64,000 bases of DNA from NCBI RefSeq assembly GCF_007678255.1, contig NZ_VEED01000006.1, positions 248,001 through 312,000 on the forward strand, written 5' to 3'. Under the pieces are notes generated by a model that saw nothing but the letters and a program-made list of their open reading frames with translations, searched no databases and was not told where the DNA came from. A program made the translations under genes and the position numbers. Source of the DNA: Bacillus sp. X1(2014). GTDB lineage: Bacteria; Bacillota; Bacilli; Bacillales_B; DSM-18226. Below, piece by piece: positions 35,098-43,515 of the stretch; position 1 is the stretch's first letter, and each line of letters starts with the position of its first letter.

Positions 35098-35153
35098 TTG
35101 TTTTAAAAAATAAATTAAGTTGCGCTCATTTTATCAAAGAATACAAAAAGAGC

Positions 35154-35318
35154 TTGGCAGACCAAACCCTTTTGTTTATATAAGCAAATCATTCCAAATG
35201 AATAGTAAAGGAAGGATAACCATATGTACTCTACACAAGTAATATATTCAGTCATAGACTAATAGAAAATTACCTGTTGAAAAGCCCGGATCACAAATTG
35301 TTTGTGGCCGGGCTTTTT
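35154..35318 (+). ncRNA. Compact transcription unit with a 12-codon ORF
   Basis: A plus-strand promoter TTGGCA (35154-35159), 17 bp, TATATA (35177-35182) precedes AAAGGAAGG and a 12-codon frame (ATG 35224 to TAA 35260-35262, MYSTQVIYSVID). A strong terminator follows (AAAAGCCCGG / CCGGGCTTTTT, 35280-35318). The unit of about 130 nt lies between bioY and rlmH, on the opposite strand. It could be a small RNA, a tiny peptide gene or a remnant of a cassette end. Confidence 0.5.
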
Positions 35319-35374
35319 CATTTTATCTTATCAAAAAATGAAAGGACAAAAAATTTAGATTTAAAAAACCTCAT

Positions 35375-35854
35375 TTACTTATGGTAAGGTTCACCCCGAT
35401 TAATCCGAAACGCTCGATAAATCTGCTCAACGAGTATGAGCCTCATCAGTTGGTGGGGGAAGGTCATCCGTGAAAAGGAAAGCTGTTCATTCGACCGTTT
35501 GATTACTTCCTCACTCAACCCCAGCGATCCGCCAATCACGAAAGCGATTTTACTTTTTCCATAGGTTGCAAGCTTATCTAGTGAATCCGCTAGTTCTTCC
35601 GATGATCCTAATTTTCCTTGAATCGCTAGTGCAATGACATATGTATCTTGGCTAATCTTTGCTAAAATTCGTTCGCCTTCTTTTTGCTTTACTTGCACCA
35701 TTTCCAGCTCACTTAATACTTCTGGTGCTTTTTCATCAGGAACTTCAATCACGTCGACCTTTGCATAAGCCGTCAGCCGTTTTAAATATTCCTCAATACC
35801 CTGCTTTAAATATTTCTCTTTTAATTTGCCAACCGTAATAATGGAGATATTCAC
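35375..35854 (-). CDS. rlmH: 23S rRNA pseudouridine(1915) N3-methyltransferase RlmH
   Basis: A 159-residue SPOUT methyltransferase with the full family pattern: VGKLKEKYL near the start, [13 protein letters not shown] around 103-115 and the C-terminal [21 protein letters not shown] followed by RGEPYHK. It modifies pseudouridine 1915 in helix 69. It follows htrC as in B. subtilis (yydA). Its 3' end is the SCC integration site in staphylococci, and near-copies of it occur at 30927 and 29763. Confidence 0.97.
   Translation of the reverse strand: MNISIITVGKLKEKYLKQGIEEYLKRLTAYAKVDVIEVPDEKAPEVLSELEMVQVKQKEGERILAKISQDTYVIALAIQGKLGSSEELADSLDKLATYGKSKIAFVIGGSLGLSEEVIKRSNEQLSFSRMTFPHQLMRLILVEQIYRAFRINRGEPYHK
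35376..35395 (-). other. rlmH 3' end, candidate integration site
   Basis: TACTTATGGTAAGGTTCACC on the plus strand encodes the last residues (GEPYHK, stop) of RlmH. It is repeated nearly perfectly in direct orientation at 30927-30946 and 29763-29782. Confidence 0.65.
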
Positions 35855-35899
35855 AATCCACAGCCCTTTTCAACTTGATTACAAACAGTTTACAAACAA

Positions 35900-36022
35900 G
35901 ATATCCACAGAAGTTATCCACATATTCACAATTTTTATCCACATCTTGTATGGAATCACTTGTTCGCCACAACATATGTAGCTTGATTTTGACAATATTC
36001 ACAGTGTGTTGATAAGTTATCC
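35900..36022. promoter_or_regulatory. DnaA-box cluster upstream of rlmH
   Basis: Perfect DnaA boxes TTATCCACA occur at 35914-35922 and 35935-35943. One-mismatch variants lie nearby: ATATCCACA at 35901, ATATTCACA at 35922, and TTATCCCCA near 36017. B. subtilis has a DnaA-box cluster at the same locus (yydA), as I recall. The cluster overlaps the 3' part of the yyzF-like gene. Confidence 0.75.
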
Positions 36023-36120
36023 CCATCTATTTTCGATAAAACTGGAAATGTCTCAAATTGATCCACAATATCATCTAAGGCAATATCCACATGTTCCTCA
36101 CAGCTATAAATCATTTTCAT
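35956..36120 (-). CDS. CxxH/CxxC small protein (YyzF-like)
   Basis: A 54-residue protein with two metal-binding pairs: CEEH at residues 7-10 and CEYC at 40-43. The pattern and position between htrC and rlmH match the CxxH/CxxC YyzF-like family of bacilli. It starts at ATG 36120. Probably binds zinc; role unknown. Confidence 0.8.
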   Translation of the reverse strand: MKMIYSCEEHVDIALDDIVDQFETFPVLSKIDGDNLSTHCEYCQNQATYVVANK

Positions 36121-36264
36121 CCGTCAACCTTTCTTACGCTTATTATTTAATATTATTGTTTGCACGATAATCAACTGTCATACAAGATCCCTCAATAACT
36201 TATACATAATACCACAAAAAAAACAGGGAGGTGACTTGTTCACCTTCCTGTTTTTTATCGAACA

Positions 36265-37509
36265 TTATTGGGTTGTATCTCCTGATAAGGTTAAAGTCGT
36301 TTGCTTCACCTTCCCATCGCGGTAAAATTTAATCTTTAACTGTTCACCAATTTTCTTTTTCTGGTACAAATGTTTCCGAAGATCAATGACGTCATTAATC
36401 TTTTCCCCATCCATCTCGACAATAACATCTAATTCTTGTAAACCAGCTTGCGCCGCTGGAGAATTCGGTACAACTTGTCTTAAGGCAACCCCATAATTGA
36501 TATCTCGAGGTAATTTCAACGCTTCTTCTTGGTAGTAGGCAGGAATTTCAGCGACTGATTTTAAATCGACGCCCATGTAAGGACGCTTAACAGATCCAAA
36601 CCTTTCAAGGTCATCAATGATCGGCCGTGCTGAGTTAATAGGAATCGATAAACCAATTCCTTCTACAGCATTTTGGGCAATCTTCATGGAGTTAATTCCA
36701 ACAAGCTGTCCTGCAATATTAATCAATGCCCCGCCGCTGTTACCAGGATTGATTGCGGCATCTGTTTGCAGTACTTCTGCATTCCAGTCAATGACCCCAT
36801 CTTGATTAATATCAACAGGAATCGTCCGCTTCAGCCCAGAGATGATTCCTTGTGTGACGGACCCTGAGAAGGTCGCACCAAGCGGATTTCCGATCGCGAT
36901 GACCGGTTCTCCCATTTTTAAACTATCCGAATCACCAAACTCAGCCACCTTTTTAATCTTGGCTGCATCAACCTCAAGCACCGCTAAATCCGTCCAAACA
37001 TCACTGCCGAGCAGTTTAGCTGGAATCTTTGTCCCATCGCTAAAGCTTACTTCTAGCTTAGTTGCTCCTTCAACCACATGGTGATTCGTGACAACGTAAG
37101 CCTTTCCTCCTGCTTTTTTATAGACCACACCTGATCCTGTTCCGGCTGCTTCTTCCTCTGAGGCCGCTTCATCATCTGTCCAAAAGTTTGATGACTGGAT
37201 GTTATTAATTCCGACAACGGCATCAGCAGCCTTATCAACTGCTTTCGTTGTGTTTGTGTTCACATCATAGGAAATCTGTTTTTGAGTGAAATTTTGATTC
37301 TGATTATTATTATTAGTTGATTCTACGGCATTGTTTTGATTTGTTTCAATTTGATAGGGAAGAATCCCGCGATTTGATAGGGCAGGAATAGAAATAATAA
37401 CAAGAATGGCTCCAAGGATCGCCCCAACAACACTGGCAAGGAAGACTCCGCCTCTATTTCCTTTCTGTTCCCTGAAGCGGTTTTGTGATTGATCATCATA
37501 GTAACCCAC
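36265..37509 (-). CDS. htrC: HtrC/YyxA membrane-anchored serine protease (DegP family)
   Basis: A 414-residue HtrA-type protease. One membrane anchor (about 21-45) is followed by a low-complexity Asn/Gln linker and the trypsin-like domain with His in VTNHHVVEG, Asp in TDLAVLEVD and Ser in NPGNSGGALIN, then a PDZ domain (about 300-405). It degrades or refolds misfolded exported proteins. The start is a GTG at 37509. It closes the wal cluster, separated from walJ by repeat copy B. Confidence 0.95.
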   Translation of the reverse strand: MGYYDDQSQNRFREQKGNRGGVFLASVVGAILGAILVIISIPALSNRGILPYQIETNQNNAVESTNNNNQNQNFTQKQISYDVNTNTTKAVDKAADAVVGINNIQSSNFWTDDEAASEEEAAGTGSGVVYKKAGGKAYVVTNHHVVEGATKLEVSFSDGTKIPAKLLGSDVWTDLAVLEVDAAKIKKVAEFGDSDSLKMGEPVIAIGNPLGATFSGSVTQGIISGLKRTIPVDINQDGVIDWNAEVLQTDAAINPGNSGGALINIAGQLVGINSMKIAQNAVEGIGLSIPINSARPIIDDLERFGSVKRPYMGVDLKSVAEIPAYYQEEALKLPRDINYGVALRQVVPNSPAAQAGLQELDVIVEMDGEKINDVIDLRKHLYQKKKIGEQLKIKFYRDGKVKQTTLTLSGDTTQ

Positions 37510-37654
37510 TTTACACCATTCCTCACTTTCCGAAAGATTGCTACCGTTTATTTTGGCTTATAATTACAATTATACTCGCTCTTCTTTAAATTACTAATTA
37601 ATAACTATGTATTAATAAAAACTTACGACTTTGTTCATAGATTTTTAATAAATA

Positions 37655-37838
37655 GGCTGTGTTAAACTAGTCTGTTGATTTCCGTTCCAGGCACTTCGCT
37701 TTCCGCGGGCGTGCCGGGGAGCCTCCTCGTCGCTTTGCTCCTGCGGGGTCTCCCCTGCCCCGTATTCCCGCAGGAGTCTTCGTTCCTTCCACTCCAATCA
37801 ACAGAGTGCCAAAGTCAACATTAACCTTTAACACAGTC
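37655..37838. repeat. GC-rich interspersed repeat with terminal inverted repeats, copy B
   Basis: Outer arms GGCTGTGTTAAA (37655-37666) and TTTAACACAGTC (37827-37838), inner arms CTGTTGATT and AATCAACAG, and a core of about 120 bp that is much richer in GC than its surroundings (CGCTTTCCGCGGGC, GGGGAGCCTCCTCGTCGC, CTGCGGGGTCTCCCCTG). Copy C at 56061 shares the whole structure. This kind of core is familiar as a dispersed repeat in Bacillus genomes. Short frames inside it are not genes. Confidence 0.88.
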
Positions 37839-37855
37839 AATAAATAATAAAAAAG

Positions 37856-37890
37856 AACGAGGTACCTGTAATAAGGCACCTCGTTTTTTT
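37856..37890 (-). terminator. Terminator of walJ
   Basis: AACGAGGT-CCT / AGG-ACCTCGTT stem with A and T runs on either side, just after walJ. Confidence 0.8.
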
Positions 37891-37897
37891 AACTAGA

Positions 37898-38692
37898 CTA
37901 CACAGCTGTTAATGCTGTTGGTATTTTCGGGTCTGTATCGTAGAGTCCGAATTGTTCGCCGACAATTAGACCTCGCTCTTGAAGGGTTTGGGAAACTGCC
38001 ATTTTAGCTAAGTCCTTCATGTTATTATCCGCGCTTAAATGGGCAAGATAAATTCGCTTGGTTTGATCGCCAATGACATCACTCATTGCTAAAGCTGCAT
38101 CCTCATTGGAAACATGGCCGACATCACTTAAAATCCTGCGTTTAATATTCCAAGGGTATCTGCCCATCCGCAGCATCTGCACATCATGATTGGATTCAAA
38201 AATATACACATCGGCATTCGAGATGGTTCCTTTCATTCGGTCACTAACATAACCCGTATCCGTGATAAGGACGAGTTTTTTCCCTGAATGGTGGAATACG
38301 TAAAACATTGGTTCCGCCGCATCATGGGATACTCCGAATGACTCAATATCAACAGAACCAAAACTCTTTACGGTTTCCATATTAAAAACAAATTTTTGTT
38401 CCGTTGGAATGGCACCGACTGAACTTTCCATTGCCCGCCATGTTTTTTCGTTCGCATATACAGGCAAATGGTATTTACGAGCAAGGATACCAATTCCTTT
38501 AATATGGTCACTGTGTTCATGCGTCACAAATATTCCGGAAAGCTTGCTAATATCACGATCAATTTGTCCAAAAAGTGCCTCCATTTGCTTGCCGCTAAAC
38601 CCCGCATCCACAAGAAACGAATGCTCATCAGACTCTACATATAGAGCGTTTCCTGTACTCCCGCTTGCAAGAATGCTATAACTTAAAGACAT
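37898..38692 (-). CDS. walJ: Metallo-beta-lactamase fold exonuclease WalJ (YycJ)
   Basis: A 264-residue MBL-fold hydrolase with the zinc motif [10 protein letters not shown] near 58-67 and [10 protein letters not shown] near 205. WalJ is conserved at the end of the walRKHIJ operon and has been linked to DNA end processing and cell-wall/division coordination. It starts at 38692 behind GGAGTG, 6 bp after walI. Confidence 0.95.
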   Translation of the reverse strand: MSLSYSILASGSTGNALYVESDEHSFLVDAGFSGKQMEALFGQIDRDISKLSGIFVTHEHSDHIKGIGILARKYHLPVYANEKTWRAMESSVGAIPTEQKFVFNMETVKSFGSVDIESFGVSHDAAEPMFYVFHHSGKKLVLITDTGYVSDRMKGTISNADVYIFESNHDVQMLRMGRYPWNIKRRILSDVGHVSNEDAALAMSDVIGDQTKRIYLAHLSADNNMKDLAKMAVSQTLQERGLIVGEQFGLYDTDPKIPTALTAV

Positions 38693-38698
38693 ACGATT

Positions 38699-39499
38699 TC
38701 ACTCCACTTTACTTTTTTCATCGCTGTTAAATTGAATAATCTGCCCTTCAAATGCGTTCACAAATAGGCTCTCCTTGCCATTAACCTCAAAGCGCCATGT
38801 AGGCGCTAAAACTTGGGAAGCTGCCAACTGAATGAGTGTGGAATAACCAAGCTCAATCTTGGTGATATTGCTCTTCGACTTCAACATTCCCTTCTGATGC
38901 AAAGTTTCAATCGCCTTTAACGGCGCCAAAATTTCTTCCTTGGCCGTTAACTTCTCCATTTCCACCAGGTAGGTCTGATCATAGGAGACAATCTGGTTCT
39001 TATCACCGATTTTAAATGTAATCATCCCATTTATATTTTTAAATAAAGGGACATTCTCTGCAGTCTGAAAGTAAGTGATGGATTGATCCTTGTCACTTTT
39101 CTCCCCATATTGATAATCCTCACCAAAAAGGACATTGTCATTTATAAAAGCGGACAACTCGGCTGGTTCAAACTTTGCAGTGATTTTAATCGGCTTTTCT
39201 AGTGTGACATGGAGTGTTGTCGTCCCTGTACCCCTTAAGTCCCCAGATTTTCCTTTCAGCTTATCAGTATCAACCTGTGTAAACACCTTGGGCTTGGCAC
39301 TGAGATACTGGGCTTGAATCGTATCCTTAGGAAAGTCTTTATACGTAATCTCATCTGCTTTTAGCTTTTCTTCAAACGAAGCCTCTGAAATAACCTCATA
39401 CTTATTAGCATCACGGATTTTCATGAATTGGTATAAGAGATACACATCTAAGATTAAGAAGGTGATAATAAAAATAGTTTTTATCTTACTCCAATCCAT
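38699..39499 (-). CDS. walI: WalI (YycI), negative regulator of WalK
   Basis: A 266-residue protein with one N-terminal membrane helix (about 7-26) and an extracytoplasmic domain of the YycI type. It pairs with WalH and WalK in the membrane and restrains WalK kinase activity. The start overlaps the walH stop by 14 bp, with AGGAGG inside walH. Confidence 0.95.
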   Translation of the reverse strand: MDWSKIKTIFIITFLILDVYLLYQFMKIRDANKYEVISEASFEEKLKADEITYKDFPKDTIQAQYLSAKPKVFTQVDTDKLKGKSGDLRGTGTTTLHVTLEKPIKITAKFEPAELSAFINDNVLFGEDYQYGEKSDKDQSITYFQTAENVPLFKNINGMITFKIGDKNQIVSYDQTYLVEMEKLTAKEEILAPLKAIETLHQKGMLKSKSNITKIELGYSTLIQLAASQVLAPTWRFEVNGKESLFVNAFEGQIIQFNSDEKSKVE

Positions 39500-40808
39500 G
39501 CTGTGATCCTCCTAGGTCTTCCATCGTAATCTGTCCCCATGATTTACCATAGAGATAGAACCAGGCAGGTTCTAAGATGATTAGTTTATTCTCCTTTGAA
39601 TCTCGTTCCATTCGATAGCCCAAGATCATATCCTCAAGAAGGCTCGGCTTAAAATTCTTTTTGTTTTGTAAAAATTTCAAAGCATCGTGCCCTGAGGGAC
39701 GGGTCACCTTTACCATCTCTGTGGTTAATGGGAGTTCTAAAGCTATATTTGGACGAATATACTTATTGATTTCATCGCGGCCCCAAACCTCACTAATTTC
39801 GGTCATGCCATTTCCATTAAAGACAGGGTAGCCGTCCATACTATATAAGCGGAAAGTGACGGTATGGGTATACTCATTTTTATCAACATAGCGATACGGG
39901 TCTGTCCAGCCGCCATGTTGATTGACAAAATCAATGCTTCGTTTCACTAAATCATATGAAGTGTTGATGAAATTTTCTTCTACAGTCGGATTGACGTACC
40001 TGAGGAGATTACTTTCAAAATTCACCGTCATTTTACTAGAATCGTTTGTGTACTCCTCGCCTGATGGGACAAAGCTCTTTTGGACAAAACTAGGGTCGCT
40101 AAAAAGGGCTTCTTTGAATTCTTCAGAATCAAGGGTAACAGGCAAGTATTTATAGGTCGTCATTTCTGTGGTTGACTCAGGCAAGAAAATGGTCCGTTTT
40201 TCAGATGCTTGGTAAGCAAAATAACGCGGGTATTTCGCTGCCTTCAAATAAAAATTACGGTTAAACTCACTTAAATTTGCAGAAGAGATGTGACTAATAT
40301 AAACCTGTTGGTTCTCGGTAGAAACAAAGTAAACAATTCCATTTTCCTTTGCGGAATTCTCTGTATTAATAATGATTCGATTGAAGTTGAATGTAGGTAT
40401 TTTTTTTCCTTCAATATTTAATACACTGCGATATAACTCTATTGGAACCTCTCCCGGAAATATAATTTCCGTATTGCCGCTGCCATGAATTAATTTCTTG
40501 ATGTCTTTGACCTCGTTTGTATATTTTTTCACATCAAAGAAAGCCCAACGGCTGAGTTCCTTAATCACCTTTTCCATATCATCTGTGTTATTCGTTCCAT
40601 AATGCTGACCTTTCACATGGTAAAGCAGTTGATCAGGTCTGACAATTTTTTGAACCTCTTGTTTTTCACTTAAAGAAACCTCTTTTACATTATCGCTGCT
40701 TTTCATTGTTTCATAATTCGGTTGGTACGTCCAAAGGTTCCAAGTTAACAATATACTGACCAGGACTAGTACGATTAGAATCCCTGATTTAATATTTTCG
40801 TATCTCAT
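39486..40808 (-). CDS. walH: WalH (YycH), negative regulator of WalK
   Basis: A 440-residue protein with one N-terminal membrane helix (about 8-26) and a large extracytoplasmic domain of the YycH family. I take ATG 40808, which overlaps the walK stop as ATGA, instead of the TTG at 40814. It acts with WalI on WalK. Confidence 0.95.
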   Translation of the reverse strand: MRYENIKSGILIVLVLVSILLTWNLWTYQPNYETMKSSDNVKEVSLSEKQEVQKIVRPDQLLYHVKGQHYGTNNTDDMEKVIKELSRWAFFDVKKYTNEVKDIKKLIHGSGNTEIIFPGEVPIELYRSVLNIEGKKIPTFNFNRIIINTENSAKENGIVYFVSTENQQVYISHISSANLSEFNRNFYLKAAKYPRYFAYQASEKRTIFLPESTTEMTTYKYLPVTLDSEEFKEALFSDPSFVQKSFVPSGEEYTNDSSKMTVNFESNLLRYVNPTVEENFINTSYDLVKRSIDFVNQHGGWTDPYRYVDKNEYTHTVTFRLYSMDGYPVFNGNGMTEISEVWGRDEINKYIRPNIALELPLTTEMVKVTRPSGHDALKFLQNKKNFKPSLLEDMILGYRMERDSKENKLIILEPAWFYLYGKSWGQITMEDLGGSQHGLE

Positions 40809-42631
40809 GACCAATCATCCTCTTCAGAACGTTCATATGGGAGTGAAAAGGAGATTTTTGTTCCTTTCCCTTCCTCACTTGTTGCCCAGATTGCCCCGCC
40901 ATGAGCATTAACCATTTCTTTTGCAATCGCCAAACCTAGGCCTGTACCGCCTAATTTCCGCGTTCTCGCTTTATCAACACGATAAAAACGGTCAAAAATA
41001 TTTTTAATATTCTCTTTTGGAATTCCAACTCCTTGGTCTGAAATGCTCACAATAATTTTATCGTCCATTTCTTTAATCGAAAAAGTGACTTGCCCGCCTT
41101 CTGGCGAGTACTTTAACGCATTGGAAATAATATTGTATAAAACCTGTGTCATTTTATCTTCATCAATTTCAACAAAGATCGCTTGCTTAGGAAGTTTTCG
41201 TTTGAAGGAAACGTTTTGTTCCTTTGACAATTCGAACCTGTCGATGATGCGGTCAAAGAAATCAACAAAGTTAACCCATTCAATCGTCAGTCGATAATCG
41301 GTACTATCCATTTTTGAAAGCTGGAGCAGGTCATTTACCAGACGAATCATTCGTTCCGTCTCAGTCCGCGTCACTTCTAAAAAGTTTGGAGCAATCTCCT
41401 CATCCCGCCAAGCTCCATCTGCGAGGGCCTCTAAATAACTCCTCATTGTTGTCAGCGGTGTCCGCAGTTCATGGGATACGTTGGCGACAAACTCTCTTCG
41501 TTCCGCATCGATTTTTTCTTGGTCGGTAATATCATGCAGAACGGCAATTAAGCCATTGACAAAGCCCGTCTCTTTTTGAATCACGGAGAAATTGGCACGC
41601 AGAAAATAGCGTTCCTTTTTCGTACTATAATCTAAAATAATTGAATCCTTTTCTTCCAATAAGTCCTCAAAGGAATTCGTATCATCTAAATCAAGTAATG
41701 AAACGATGGGCTGCGTAAGCACTGTTTCACGTGAAACATTCAACATTTCTGCCGCTGGTTCATTAATCAGGATCACTCGGCCTTTCCGGTCGGTGGCGAT
41801 TACACCATCGGTCATATAAGACAAAACCGTGGAAAGTTTTCTTCGTTCTCCTTCGGTCATAGCCTGTGCTTCCTGCAGTTTCTTCGTTAAATTATTAAAG
41901 GTAATTGCCAGAGTCCCAATTTCATCATTTCCATATACTTTAACTTTTCTTGAAAAATTCCCCTTGGTCATCGCTATCGCTTGCTTCTTCATATCAGCAA
42001 TCGGTCTAGTAATGGTTTGGGCTAACAAGATGCCCAGGAGAGCAGTAATGGATAGAGCAATTGCTGTACCAGTGGCAAAAATCTTATTAATGGTTTTCAT
42101 TTGTTCAAAAACATTTTCAATTTTAGCTACCAAATAAATGGAACCGATAACCTTTTTCCCCGACTTAATTGGTGTAGAGAGGACCCAAATCCGGTGTCCG
42201 GTTTGCTCATCGATATTAATGGAACTTTGATCCTCTTCTAATACCATCGATTGCTTCACTTGAAGTTTGGTGGTTCGTTGACCAACCACTCCTTGGTTAC
42301 TGGGATGGGAGGTACCAAGAATTTTTAGGGAGTTGTTTTCAATTACCTGAACTTCTGAAATATCACCTGCATCAAAGTCTCTAAGGATTTTTTTGATATC
42401 TTCTTCGAGTGTTGGGTCTTCAGGCGTTCTCTCCTTCTCCATTTCCTCGACAATATTATAGGCAAGCAAATCAACCCGCTGTTTTAACGATGTTTGGAAG
42501 TTGGTCCGTAATGTTTCCTCCAACTGTTTAACAAAATAGACACCGATAATTTGCATGGCCACTAATATAAGGAGGACATAGATGATAACGAACTTTACAT
42601 GTATAGAGCGAAAGAAACCAACCTTCTTCAT
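40805..42631 (-). CDS. walK: Sensor histidine kinase WalK (YycG)
   Basis: A 608-residue essential kinase: two membrane helices (about 10-32 and 182-204) flanking an extracytoplasmic PAS-like domain, HAMP (about 205-257), cytoplasmic PAS (about 263-365), HisKA with the phosphoacceptor in FVANVSHELRTPL near 382, and HATPase with NALKYSPEGG and GTGLGLAIAKEM. It controls peptidoglycan hydrolase genes through WalR. A perfect parS site lies inside the gene at 41723-41738. Confidence 0.97.
   Translation of the reverse strand: MKKVGFFRSIHVKFVIIYVLLILVAMQIIGVYFVKQLEETLRTNFQTSLKQRVDLLAYNIVEEMEKERTPEDPTLEEDIKKILRDFDAGDISEVQVIENNSLKILGTSHPSNQGVVGQRTTKLQVKQSMVLEEDQSSINIDEQTGHRIWVLSTPIKSGKKVIGSIYLVAKIENVFEQMKTINKIFATGTAIALSITALLGILLAQTITRPIADMKKQAIAMTKGNFSRKVKVYGNDEIGTLAITFNNLTKKLQEAQAMTEGERRKLSTVLSYMTDGVIATDRKGRVILINEPAAEMLNVSRETVLTQPIVSLLDLDDTNSFEDLLEEKDSIILDYSTKKERYFLRANFSVIQKETGFVNGLIAVLHDITDQEKIDAERREFVANVSHELRTPLTTMRSYLEALADGAWRDEEIAPNFLEVTRTETERMIRLVNDLLQLSKMDSTDYRLTIEWVNFVDFFDRIIDRFELSKEQNVSFKRKLPKQAIFVEIDEDKMTQVLYNIISNALKYSPEGGQVTFSIKEMDDKIIVSISDQGVGIPKENIKNIFDRFYRVDKARTRKLGGTGLGLAIAKEMVNAHGGAIWATSEEGKGTKISFSLPYERSEEDDWS
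41723..41738. promoter_or_regulatory. parS site within walK
   Basis: TGTTTCACGTGAAACA is the exact 16-bp parS consensus bound by Spo0J/ParB. Spo0J loads here and spreads, recruiting SMC near the origin. Confidence 0.95.
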
Positions 42632-42636
42632 TCCGT

Positions 42637-43347
42637 TTACTCCTGTTCAGGATTGCGCAAATAGTATCCTACCCCGCGCCGAGTCACAATCCAAGTTGGA
42701 TGGCTAGGGCTGTCCTCAATTTTTTCCCGCAATCTTCTCACTGTTACATCGACTGTTCTTACATCACCATAGTAATCGTAACCCCAAACGGTTTGTAAGA
42801 GGTGTTCCCTTGTCATCACTTGGCCGATATGTTTTGCTAAATAGAATAGCAATTCAAATTCACGGTGGGTCAACTCAATCGTTTCACCGCGTTTTGAAAC
42901 GATGTAGGCATCTGGATGAATGGTCAGTGATCCTATCTCAATTTCATTCGTTTCAGATTCAGTTTCTGCCGGTGTCAGAATTTGTTGATGGCGACGTAAA
43001 TTAGCCTTGACGCGAGCAATTAGTTCTCTTGTGCTAAACGGTTTCGTCACATAATCATCTGCACCCAACTCAAGTCCTAAGACTTTATCAATTTCGGAGT
43101 CCTTTGCCGTCAGCATAATAATCGGCATTTCATATTTCTTACGGACTTCACGGCATACTTCCATCCCGTCTCGTAAGGGAAGCATAATATCTAAAAGGAT
43201 TAAATCTGGCTGTACTTCTTCCACCAACTCAAGTGCTTCGTTTCCGTCATAAGCACAATAGACAACGTATCCTTCTTTTTTTAAGTTAAATTGGAGAATA
43301 TCAGCAATTGGTTTTTCATCATCAACAACAAGAATTTTCTTTTCCAT
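42637..43347 (-). CDS. walR: Response regulator WalR (YycF)
   Basis: A 236-residue OmpR-family regulator. The receiver domain (1-118) has the phosphoacceptor Asp in [11 protein letters not shown] (about 53) and Lys in TKPFSTRE; the winged-helix domain (about 135-232) has [15 protein letters not shown] and [12 protein letters not shown] 43347 follows AAAGGAG; the frame opens earlier at 43365. It heads the walRKHIJ operon. Confidence 0.97.
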   Translation of the reverse strand: MEKKILVVDDEKPIADILQFNLKKEGYVVYCAYDGNEALELVEEVQPDLILLDIMLPLRDGMEVCREVRKKYEMPIIMLTAKDSEIDKVLGLELGADDYVTKPFSTRELIARVKANLRRHQQILTPAETESETNEIEIGSLTIHPDAYIVSKRGETIELTHREFELLFYLAKHIGQVMTREHLLQTVWGYDYYGDVRTVDVTVRRLREKIEDSPSHPTWIVTRRGVGYYLRNPEQE

Positions 43348-43487
43348 TCCATTGCTCCTTTTCATTTTTTCATTTTCATCTATTTAATAAAATAGGACTA
43401 GGAGTCATAACTATACTATTTTACTGTATCATGTTATTCACATAAATTCACCTATTACCATTTGGTAAGAATGGAAGAATAAAAAGC

Positions 43488-43515
43488 CTCTGGCATTAAG
43501 CCAGAGACTCATCTT
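43488..43515 (-). terminator. Terminator of the M23 peptidase gene
   Basis: CTCTGGC / GCCAGAG stem followed on the minus strand by a TTTTT run. Confidence 0.75.

Noticed and set aside
29964..35374. Insertion sequence or prophage genes in the accessory region
   Set aside because: No transposase, integrase or phage gene was found; the only mobility signal is the repeated rlmH end.
37667..37879. Frame of 70 codons inside repeat copy B, and a 62-codon frame in copy C (56052-56240)
   Set aside because: They run through the GC-rich repeat and have no ribosome site; similar peptides appear only because the repeats are related.
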